A stretch of DNA of 7,781 nt from positions 1 to 7,781 of the forward strand of contig JAEZLZ010000133.1 in NCBI GenBank assembly GCA_023415055.1, in the 5' to 3' direction. The notes beneath the pieces were generated by a model. That model saw only the letters and a list, made by a program, of their open reading frames with translations. It was not told the origin of the DNA and searched no databases. Both the position numbers and the translations under genes were made by a program. The stretch's first letter is position 1; every line of letters starts with the position of its first letter. Below are positions 1 through 4,750 of this stretch, one piece after another. This stretch comes from Bacillota bacterium (lineage in GTDB: Bacteria; Bacillota; Clostridia; Lachnospirales; Lachnospiraceae).

Positions 1-40
1 GAGTTAATCCATTAAAGTTAAAAGCTGTTATTGCTTTTGC
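1..40. repeat. Direct repeat, copy A (codes for the start of surface-protein module 2)
   Basis: These 40 bases match 268-307 at 39 of 40 positions by my alignment (difference at position 7 against 274). The 267-bp period equals 89 codons, so this is the DNA-level trace of a tandem protein-module duplication in the surface-protein gene. Confidence 0.9.
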
Positions 41-772
41 AGGATTAGCCGCCCTTGTCACTGTAACAGTATATTTCTGTGTTGAGCTATCTGCTGCTGT
101 TACTGTGTATTCTACAGGGTTTGTAAAATTTTGTGCCACCCCTGTATTTGGTGATACACTTGCTCCTGTATGAGTTATGGATGGAACCAGTGCGGTTACA
201 TCCGTTCCGTAGGGTACTGTCAGAGCTATTGTTTTGCCTGCCTCATTTATTGTTCCGGTCACATTTGGAGTTACTCCATTAAAGTTAAAAGCTGTTATTG
301 CTTTTGCCGGAATGGCATTCAATGCGCTAATTGATATTGGAACAATAGAATCAGCTACAGTTGAATATAACATCATATAATATGTATTACCCTTATAAAC
401 AGTAAAAGTATAATTCAAGTTATTCGTCGCACCACTTAAAGGATTGCCAAAATCCGGGCCAGTCGAAAACTCCGCATCATTCGCAATTACATACTCAAAA
501 TTATTCACATCAGATAAGCTGATTGTACAAGGTCCATCTATATCTGCAGTAAATTTAAAAAAAGCATAGTCTGTATTTGGATCACTAGTAGCAGTAAATA
601 ATTTTATTTCCTGAGGTGAAGATGTTATTTCCTTCATATTAGTAAGAGATCCACCTATCAAGGTATCTGCATAAACATATTTAACCCCTACATCCAAGCT
701 TTGCAACAAGCTATATACCATAAATAATAAAATTAGCTTCGATATTATTTTTTTCGTAACTCTTTTAAACAT
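1..772 (-). CDS. Secreted surface protein with Ig-like (DUF5018-type) repeats, C-terminus beyond window
   Basis: The reading frame starts with ATG at 772 and stays open to the left edge, giving 257 visible residues. An excellent Shine-Dalgarno (AAGGAGG, 780-786) supports the start. Residues 1-35 form a signal peptide: basic MFKRVTKK, a hydrophobic stretch, then a likely cleavage after VYA before DTLIGG. Residues 36-153 are rich in Ser, Thr, Asn and aromatic residues and look like a beta-sandwich domain that I do not recognise. From P155 an 89-residue module begins (PAKAITAFNFNG...), and a second copy starts at P244 and runs off the window. From memory, motifs such as VPYGTDVTALVPSITHTGAS and EYTVTAADSSTQKYTVTVT match DUF5018-type repeats of exported Firmicute proteins. 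The inferred role is extracellular, perhaps adhesion or wall association. No catalytic domain or anchor is visible, as the C-terminus is missing. The gene lies next to mobile-element debris. Confidence 0.85.
   Translation of the reverse strand, partial: MFKRVTKKIISKLILLFMVYSLLQSLDVGVKYVYADTLIGGSLTNMKEITSSPQEIKLFTATSDPNTDYAFFKFTADIDGPCTISLSDVNNFEYVIANDAEFSTGPDFGNPLSGATNNLNYTFTVYKGNTYYMMLYSTVADSIVPISISALNAIPAKAITAFNFNGVTPNVTGTINEAGKTIALTVPYGTDVTALVPSITHTGASVSPNTGVAQNFTNPVEYTVTAADSSTQKYTVTVTRAANPAKAITAFNFNGLT
268..307. repeat. Direct repeat, copy B (codes for the start of surface-protein module 1)
   Basis: Partner of the copy at 1-40. It encodes the PAKAITAFNFNG[V/L]T signature at the start of each 89-residue module. 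The near-identity suggests recent duplication or ongoing gene conversion. Confidence 0.9.
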
Positions 773-810
773 AAATATTCCTCCTTCATTTGGTTAAAAA
801 TCCCCTTATG

Positions 811-1020
811 CCGCTCTAGAGCCCATCGACATGGCTTGGAAGAGGTCCATGGATTTTCACAGAATGCGATTAACCTTTTGGAGCCTCACGGCAGAGCATC
901 CGGCTTGTATCAAGCATTCCATTGACACAACGCACATCAGGACCATCCCTTGCCTGAGCGTACAGGCCAAGCAAAGTAGACCTTCAAGATCGGCAAGACA
1001 GTTTCGGCTATGCTGAAAGC
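811..1020. other. GC-richer island without convincing coding sequence
   Basis: By hand count about 51% G+C (108 of 210 bases), clearly above the AT-rich DNA on either side. All minus-strand frames contain stops. The one plus-strand ORF (831-1016, 61 codons) has no ribosome binding site and an uncharacteristic composition. A perfect 10-bp palindrome, GCTCTAGAGC, lies at 813-822. The island sits directly upstream of the surface-protein gene and beside transposase debris. It may be a decayed insertion element or a structured RNA, but I recognise neither. Confidence 0.35.
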
Positions 1021-1029
1021 TTGTTACTT

Positions 1030-1047
1030 CACCCATAGTTCTGGGTG
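1030..1047. other. Short perfect hairpin
   Basis: CACCCA (1030-1035), a 6-base loop, then TGGGTG (1042-1047), at the edge of the GC-richer island. No strong T-run follows on either strand, so it is a poor terminator. It could mark the end of the inserted segment. The stretch from here to about 1240 shows no gene, only short repeats. Confidence 0.4.
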
Positions 1048-1126
1048 TTGAAAATCTTTAATTCTATTTAAATCTCAATCCCTCAATATATTTATATCAG
1101 ATATCATAGCATAAAAACTATTTACT

Positions 1127-1158
1127 GCACGAATCGTGTCTCCTACCGCACGAATCGT
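1127..1158. repeat. Two copies of GCACGAATCGT, 21 bp apart
   Basis: The 11-mer occurs at 1127-1137 and 1148-1158, exactly two helical turns apart. The first copy contains the near-palindrome CACGA-A-TCGTG. The spacing would suit a pair of operator sites on one face of the helix, but the nearest intact start (772, minus strand) is about 350 bp away. The function is unknown. Confidence 0.4.
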
Positions 1159-1177
1159 ATGTTATTAATAGAAATCG

Positions 1178-1204
1178 GGTCTATTTGGTTTATTTGGTCT
1201 ATTT
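1178..1204. repeat. Three tandem 9-bp units, GGT(C/T)TATTT
   Basis: Units at 1178-1186, 1187-1195 and 1196-1204 differ at one base in the middle copy. In addition TCGGGTCTA occurs at 1175-1183 and again at 1208-1216. This is a small repeat patch at the left border of the IS30-like remnant, probably from slippage or remodelling at an insertion junction. Confidence 0.6.
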
Positions 1205-1265
1205 CGGTCGGGTCTACTTCGATCAATTGCAATTCTACTAATGCACACAGTTATGCGTACAGTAG

Positions 1266-1715
1266 GTTTTTGACCAGTTAGAGGAGGGGTTTAGACTGGA
1301 TCTTTTCCGCCAGCTCTTCGGAATCATCATTACCGATAACGGCCCTGAATTTAAAAATCCAGGCGCACTGAAGACCAGCCTGACAGATGTCCCCCTGCGG
1401 ACAAAGGTTTTTTTCTGTGACCCCCTTGCTTCCTGGCAGAAAGGAAAACTCGAAAAAAACCATGAATATATCCGTAAAATAATACCAAAGGGCATCCCCT
1501 TGGCTAATTATACGGCACAGGATATCACCCTGATGACTAATCACATCAACAGCACAGCAAGAGCCAGTTTAAATAGTCGTACCCCGTTCGAACTGGCCCA
1601 GCTGCTTCTTAACCCGAAGCTGATGCTTATTTCATCAGAAAAAGTGCTTACTATTTCAATAATTAGGCACTCATTTGATCCGGATTCTCAGTTTTCATTC
1701 AATCCTCAGATGTAA
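1266..1715 (+). pseudogene. IS30-like transposase, C-terminal remnant (5'-truncated)
   Basis: The frame is open from just after a TAG at 1263 to TAA at 1713-1715. It encodes the C-terminal half of a DDE integrase-core transposase: VFDQLEEGF, then IITDNGPEFKN (second catalytic Asp, at 1335-1337), then FFCDPLASWQKGKLEKNHEYI with the final catalytic Glu in the KLEKNHEY segment, then MTNHINSTARASLN and TPFELAQLLL. These are hallmarks of clostridial IS30-type transposases. The N-terminal HTH domain and first catalytic Asp are absent, and there is no start with a ribosome binding site, so the gene is dead. A +1 shift near 1260 may join further homologous codons from about 1214-1262. The last residues and the stop seem to be donated by a neighbouring IS66 end. 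Confidence 0.85.
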
Positions 1716-1740
1716 GCGGTAAATCATAAGTACCTGTAGT

Positions 1741-1769
1741 CAAAAAGAAAGCCGCCAGATCATGGCGGC
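1741..1769 (-). terminator. Intrinsic terminator behind the IS66 stub
   Basis: A perfect 7-bp stem, GCCGCCA (1751-1757) with TGGCGGC (1763-1769), and a 5-base loop. On the minus strand it is followed by TTTCTTTTTG (1750-1741). It stands 7 bases after the transposase stop. Confidence 0.7.
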
Positions 1770-1776
1770 GTGGAAA

Positions 1777-1920
1777 CTATTGTTTTTGCTTTTTACAGGA
1801 TTCTGGAAGAGCCTCTGACCATGGTAGTAGATCAACTAGAAAGTCCAGCTTCTTGTCATCCATATGTTTCGGAATCTCAGTAAGCAGATGTTCAAAATAG
1901 TTGTAAGGTTGCCTTTTTTT
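1777..1920 (-). pseudogene. IS66-family transposase, last 47 codons
   Basis: Reading leftward to a TAG at 1779-1777, the frame encodes QPYNYFEHLLTEIPKHMDD, then LDFLVDLLPWSEALPESC and KKQKQ. The pattern of a tyrosine-rich start, a helix ending in P-K, and L[LM]PWS..LPESC is the typical extreme C-terminus of IS66-type TnpC proteins. All catalytic residues lie upstream and are missing; the preceding DNA (1921-1963) is AT-rich and unrelated. It is a dead fragment left after deletion. Confidence 0.75.
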
Positions 1921-1963
1921 GATTATATGGTATTATAAAAAATATAGTGTAATAGTAAACGCG

Positions 1964-2011
1964 AAAAAAGAAGTGGCTAAAGCCCTTATTATTCAAGGCT
2001 TTTACCACTTC
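1964..2011 (-). terminator. Intrinsic terminator of tRNA-Trp
   Basis: A long stem pairs GAAGTGG (1970-1976 on the plus strand) with CCACTTC (2005-2011), extended inward by the AAAGCC/GGCTTT arms. It is followed on the minus strand by six T (1969-1964). It begins about 16 bases after the tRNA 3' end. Confidence 0.85.
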
Positions 2012-2026
2012 TCTTAATTTCATTTA

Positions 2027-2099
2027 CAGGGGCAGTAGGATTTGAACCCACGACCTGCGGTTTTGGAGACCGTTATTCTACCAGCTGAACTATACCCCT
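2027..2099 (-). tRNA. trnW: tRNA-Trp (anticodon CCA)
   Basis: The 73-nt cloverleaf can be folded by hand. The acceptor arms are AGGGGTA and TGCCCCT with discriminator G. The D arm is GTTC/GAAT around AGCTGGTA. The anticodon loop is CTCCAAA with anticodon CCA, the variable loop is AGGTC, and the T arm is GTGGG-TTCAAAT-CCTAC. No 3' CCA is encoded; TAA follows instead. Discriminator G and the CCA anticodon fit tryptophan. One oddity is that the outermost anticodon-stem pair (27-43) is A opposite C. The gene stands alone with its own promoter and terminator. Confidence 0.95.
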
Positions 2100-2117
2100 A
2101 TTTGATGTCGCTTAATT

Positions 2118-2146
2118 ATAGTACTATGAATTGTCTCAATTGTCAA
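2118..2146 (-). promoter_or_regulatory. Sigma-A type promoter of tRNA-Trp
   Basis: On the minus strand, TTGACA (2146-2141), a 17-bp spacer, and TACTAT (2123-2118), extended to TACTATAAT. The -10 box lies about 18 bases before the mature tRNA 5' end, as expected for a stable-RNA promoter. Confidence 0.85.
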
Positions 2147-2159
2147 GATAATATTCATA

Positions 2160-2187
2160 TTTTTGTCCACCACTTTTTTGTCCACCA
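2160..2187. repeat. 13-bp direct repeat, TTTTTGTCCACCA
   Basis: Copies at 2160-2172 and 2175-2187 (15-bp period), just upstream of the tRNA-Trp -35 box. It may be chance, slippage, or an upstream element; the function is not known. The rest of 2188-2272 is AT-rich with no feature that I can see. Confidence 0.5.
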
Positions 2188-2272
2188 ATTACAAAATTAT
2201 ATTACATAATTTTCTATTCACCCACTCAAACATCAATCGATTTATGCTACAAGTCCAATTAAATACAAATAT

Positions 2273-2317
2273 GCTGCCTGCTCCTGTCCTGAACTTGCTT
2301 TGGCAGGAGTCGGCAGC
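2273..2317 (-). terminator. Hairpin behind the sigma/anti-sigma operon
   Basis: GCTGCCTGCTCCTG (2273-2286) pairs with CAGGAGTCGGCAGC (2304-2317), 13 pairs around one mismatch, with a 17-base loop. It lies about 57 bases after the anti-sigma stop. The following minus-strand sequence (ATATTTGTATTTAATT) is only moderately T-rich, so termination may be weak, or the hairpin may serve mainly to stabilise the mRNA 3' end. Confidence 0.55.
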
Positions 2318-2374
2318 TTCCTTCTATTAGTTCGAATGTACTCTTCTCTTAACTATTTGAACGATGTCAACGCA

Positions 2375-3316
2375 TCATTGAAGTAAGCCATAGAATTCAT
2401 CAAATGCGGACTTATCTACCTGGAAGAAACCTATCTCGTCCACATATACATATCCATCCTTTAATAATCTCAGAGGTGTGATCAGATTATCCTTTGTCCT
2501 CAGGTATAGAAACTTCTGGCCCTCAGCTGATGACTCATCAATAAGTGTATCTATGGAACGTTCTACCGGAGTTGAGGAATAAAGTGCTTTTATAAACTTG
2601 CTCAAAGCATCATCTGCTTTCACATCCTGTTTCTGAGCTCCTCCATTATTCCAGCTGTCAAAGCTTTCCCATTGATAGGAGTCAACGTTTCCCTTCAGAT
2701 TAAGAATACCAAAGTAATCGTCACCGCTGTTCATGGTTAAACCACCAAAACTGTCGTAGATCTCGCAGCCAAATCCACCTTCATACGGTGTATAGACCAT
2801 TAAACGATATTTACTGTCATATCCTTTCACCGTATATACTTCAGCTTCTCCGATATTCGAGGAAAAATCGGTTATATAATCCTCGTCACCACTCCATTCA
2901 TCGATACCGCCTGTTGTCTTGCCTAGGTAATCTCCTCGAAGCTTCATCATATCTGCCTCACTAACCGTATAGCCGTCCGGTGATGCAATTGCAGTGCTAT
3001 ATCTGATATAAATTCTATTCTGATACACGAATAGGGGACGCATTCTGGCTTTCACTGCACCATTCGCATCCGGCAGCTGCACCTCAGCGATCGTAATTCC
3101 TGGCTTTGTCTCAAGAATTCCGCTGTGATTCAAGGCAAATGCAGTACTGGTGAGGATTACAGCTGCACTTGCCAGGGCTATCGCCGTTCTCATCGCATAT
3201 CTAGTAATTCCTTTCTTTTCTATAAGTACCGCTTTCATCTTCCTGGCGGTAGCTTTATTAAAATGCTCTGATATCTTAAGCTGATCGATTGCATTGGTAT
3301 AATATTCTTTGTTCAT
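2375..3316 (-). CDS. Putative membrane anti-sigma factor with large extracytoplasmic domain
   Basis: 313 aa. A cytoplasmic N-terminus (about 1-38, basic, helical) is followed by one membrane segment (about 39-62, AMRTAIALASAAVILTSTAF). The outer domain of some 250 residues is rich in Tyr, Asp, Gly and Ser, and the protein ends in a YVYVDEIGFFQVDKSAFDEF segment. The start codon overlaps the upstream sigma-factor stop (ATGA), with GGAGG nine bases before it, so the two are translationally coupled. Sigma followed by a one-pass membrane protein is the standard ECF arrangement, so I infer that the N-terminus binds the sigma factor and the outer domain senses an envelope signal. I see no zinc-binding HxxxCxxC anti-sigma motif. 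The outer domain is not assigned to a ligand; it resembles DUF4179-like anti-sigma proteins of Clostridia only in layout. Confidence 0.8.
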   Translation of the reverse strand: MNKEYYTNAIDQLKISEHFNKATARKMKAVLIEKKGITRYAMRTAIALASAAVILTSTAFALNHSGILETKPGITIAEVQLPDANGAVKARMRPLFVYQNRIYIRYSTAIASPDGYTVSEADMMKLRGDYLGKTTGGIDEWSGDEDYITDFSSNIGEAEVYTVKGYDSKYRLMVYTPYEGGFGCEIYDSFGGLTMNSGDDYFGILNLKGNVDSYQWESFDSWNNGGAQKQDVKADDALSKFIKALYSSTPVERSIDTLIDESSAEGQKFLYLRTKDNLITPLRLLKDGYVYVDEIGFFQVDKSAFDEFYGLLQ

Positions 3317-3807
3317 GCTTCCAAACCTCCATCTAATTTTGCCTTTAACAGCTTCCTTCCTCTGGAAAGCCAGGTTCCGACTGTCCCTGCGCTTTTCCTT
3401 AGGATTTCACTAATTTCCTGCATAGAATAATTCTCATAATAATATAGATGTATTACACTGCGATACTTCGCCGGTAGGCTTAATACCGCAGATAATACTT
3501 CGCTTTCTTCCTCCGGCAGATAACTGATTTCTTCGTCCAGTGGAACACTTTTACGATACCAGGCTGATTTTAATCGATTCTTGCAATGATTGATCGTGAC
3601 CCGGATGAGCCAAGCTTTTTCATGCTCCTCGCTATCAAAGCCGCTTCCTCTTCTCATTAGACTGATATATACCTCCTGAACAATGTCCTCTGCATCTGCC
3701 AGATTTTTCATATAAGTGAAGGCGATCTTTATTAAAGTCTTCGAATATTTATCTAAAATATCATGGATATATTCATCGGTACCAAATGAATAGTTCAAGT
3801 GTCTCAT
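3313..3807 (-). CDS. ECF-family RNA polymerase sigma factor
   Basis: 164 aa, a normal size for a minimal ECF sigma factor. Region 2 (about 16-83) holds DAEDIVQEVYISLMR (core binding, 38-52) and HEKAWLIRVTINHCKNR (-10 recognition). Region 4 (about 104-157) holds LPAKYRSVIHLYYYENYSM and the helix-turn-helix EISEILRKSAGTVGTWLSRG, ending in RKLLK. It lacks regions 1.1 and 3. The product should direct RNA polymerase to envelope or stress genes when released by the protein encoded by the overlapping downstream gene. Start choice: AAAGGAG directly touches the ATG at 3807 (no spacer), whereas TTG at 3798 (codon 4) has a 9-base spacing. The true protein may therefore begin at MNYSFGT and be three residues shorter. 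Confidence 0.92.
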   Translation of the reverse strand: MRHLNYSFGTDEYIHDILDKYSKTLIKIAFTYMKNLADAEDIVQEVYISLMRRGSGFDSEEHEKAWLIRVTINHCKNRLKSAWYRKSVPLDEEISYLPEEESEVLSAVLSLPAKYRSVIHLYYYENYSMQEISEILRKSAGTVGTWLSRGRKLLKAKLDGGLEA

Positions 3808-3889
3808 CTCCTTTCACTTATAATACAATTCAGGTCAGATATATTTTTCATCTTGTTTTATAAAGTTAAACATTTATTTTTTTCTTTCT

Positions 3890-3898
3890 ATTGTATCA
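3890..3898 (-). promoter_or_regulatory. Probable extended -10 promoter for the sigma/anti-sigma operon
   Basis: The minus strand reads TGATACAAT, an extended -10 (TGn-TACAAT), about 80 bases before the sigma-factor start. No good -35 box is seen at the usual distance (TTATGT at best), which is tolerable for extended -10 promoters. The 5' leader also has a TATTAT-like box near 3818-3825, so an additional (perhaps autoregulated) start is possible. Confidence 0.4.
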
Positions 3899-3910
3899 TA
3901 GAATATAGTT

Positions 3911-4100
3911 ACACATAAAAGAACAAGTGTCAGCAAGCTGACACTTTTGATGCCTGCTTCGCAGGCATTGCCTGACAGCGGATAGCGTAGCGATACCTTT
4001 CTAACGCATTTATGTGTTTTTCCGCTGAGGTGCGTCATCTCAAAGCGAACTACGTTCTCTATCCGGAGGGCTTTTTGTTTCATAGGATGCAATTTCCGAT
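3911..4100. repeat. Palindrome-rich intergenic element, possible structured RNA or MITE-like repeat
   Basis: Five inverted repeats crowd this stretch. AAGTGTCAGC/GCTGACACTT lies at 3925-3934 and 3937-3946. ATGCCTGC-TTC-GCAGGCAT lies at 3950-3968. ACACATAAA (3911-3919) pairs with TTTATGTGT (4009-4017). CAGCGGA (3976-3982) pairs with TCCGCTG (4021-4027). CGGATAG (3979-3985) pairs with CTATCCG (4059-4065). The last two compete, and the third crosses both. On the minus strand the first hairpin is followed by GTTCTTTT, so it could end a short transcript. A minus-strand ORF covers it (3874-4107, or MKQKALRIEN from 4083, with a hydrophobic end), but it lacks a ribosome binding site and its frame is shaped by the palindromes. 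I favour a non-coding repeat; a small membrane peptide cannot be excluded. Confidence 0.5.
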
Positions 4101-4104
4101 TAAA

Positions 4105-4134
4105 CAAAAAAACACCTCTATCATGCAGAGATGT
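4105..4134 (-). terminator. Intrinsic terminator of the clpC-radA transcription unit
   Basis: Minus-strand stem ACATCTCT (4134-4127) with AGAGGTGT (4119-4112), including one G-T wobble, a 7-base loop, and a run of seven T (4111-4105). It lies about 135 bases after the last stop codon of the unit. Confidence 0.8.
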
Positions 4135-4210
4135 CTTTGAAGTCTATCCTATTTAATTATAATAATGCAATTACATTATTCATGAGCTCATAAAGAAAAG
4201 TATTATTCAA

Positions 4211-4243
4211 CGATAGAAAGTACGCTTCGCGAACTTTCTATTG
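4211..4243. repeat. Long imperfect hairpin with a GCTTCGC / GCGAAGC tip
   Basis: The arms are CGATAGAAAGT (4211-4221) and ACTTTCTATTG (4233-4243). Inside them are one A-A mismatch, then CGC-TTC-GCG. It lies 27 bases after the stop of the 150-aa gene, in its 3' untranslated region. The arm CTTTCTATTG recurs as a direct copy at 3884-3893, beside the sigma promoter, and the GCTTCGC tip recurs at 3956-3962. This suggests one repeat family, possibly a REP- or MITE-like element, or an mRNA-stabilising hairpin. Confidence 0.6.
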
Positions 4244-4269
4244 TCATGAATTATATATGTATCTGAAGA

Positions 4270-4722
4270 TTAGAACTCTGCAAACAGGAACTCTTCACAT
4301 GCAGCTACCGTATCGATATTATTCATCACCTTGCTTACCTGTTCCTTCATTCTCTCGCCAACTTCACGTTGATTCGCTATCTCTGCCTCAAGAATATGAG
4401 CCGTCTCACTGGAACAGAAGGAATGATCCATGATCTTATCAAACATCCCTTGAATATCTTTAAGCAGGGATGCGACCACTTGAATATCCTCTTCTCCTGC
4501 CTCAACCATTCCGGTTAAAAAATATTCCTGAAGCTGATCTAGAAGCTTTGTACCTTCCTTTGACAAATTGAGTATCGTATCCGAAATATTCATTGTGTCA
4601 AACGCATTTTTCTCAAGTGAAGCTTGCGAAGCATCCCACTTCTCAATTATTTTAGTCACATCAGATATGCATTCCTGCGCTGTCGCCAGATGCACTAATC
4701 TTTGATTGGCAATATTCTTCAT
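4270..4722 (-). CDS. Conserved-looking helical protein of unknown function
   Basis: 150 aa, predicted by eye to be almost wholly alpha-helical, with heptad-like hydrophobic spacing (for example DTILNLSKEGTKLLDQLQEY and VASLLKDIQGMFDKIM). It is acidic, with no signal peptide or membrane segment, and ends in the unusual hydrophobic tail AACEEFLFAEF. It has a good ribosome binding site (GGGGGA, five bases before ATG) and lies 28 bases after the radA stop, so it is the last gene of the unit before the terminator at 4105. In Bacillus this position is taken by disA, which this is not: it lacks the diadenylate cyclase motifs and is far too short. The shape recalls four-helix or chemotaxis-type cytoplasmic coiled coils, but I do not recognise the family. 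Confidence 0.8.
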   Translation of the reverse strand: MKNIANQRLVHLATAQECISDVTKIIEKWDASQASLEKNAFDTMNISDTILNLSKEGTKLLDQLQEYFLTGMVEAGEEDIQVVASLLKDIQGMFDKIMDHSFCSSETAHILEAEIANQREVGERMKEQVSKVMNNIDTVAACEEFLFAEF

Positions 4723-4750
4723 TCGTATCCCCCACTAACAAAGCATGTAT

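Larger units (their letters stand above)
1712..1920 (-). mobile_element. IS66-family element, 3'-terminal fragment
   Basis: The left boundary is set by GTAAGCGGTA at 1712-1721. It fits the GTAAGCG-type terminal inverted repeat I associate with IS66 elements, which begin GTAAG and end CTTAC. The end lies 65 bases beyond the transposase stop, a plausible distance. The other end of the element is missing; homology fades at about 1920. The family assignment rests on the coding fragment at 1777-1920; the exact end is inferred. Confidence 0.55.

Noticed and set aside
831..1016. 61-codon plus-strand ORF as a gene
   Set aside because: No ribosome binding site, no recognisable motif, and an irregular composition; it probably arises by chance from the GC-richer island.
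1238..1544. Minus-strand ORFs opposite the IS30-like remnant
   Set aside because: They are antisense to clear transposase coding sequence (DNGPEF, HINSTARASLN) and show no homology pattern of their own.
3874..4107. 77-codon minus-strand ORF as a confident protein gene
   Set aside because: The first start is a TTG inside the terminator T-run, the next (ATG at 4083) lacks a ribosome binding site, and the frame is dominated by palindromes. It is kept only as an alternative reading of the repeat element.
3911..4243. CRISPR-like array
   Set aside because: The repeats are inverted hairpins with irregular spacing, not evenly spaced direct repeats with unique spacers, and no cas gene is present.
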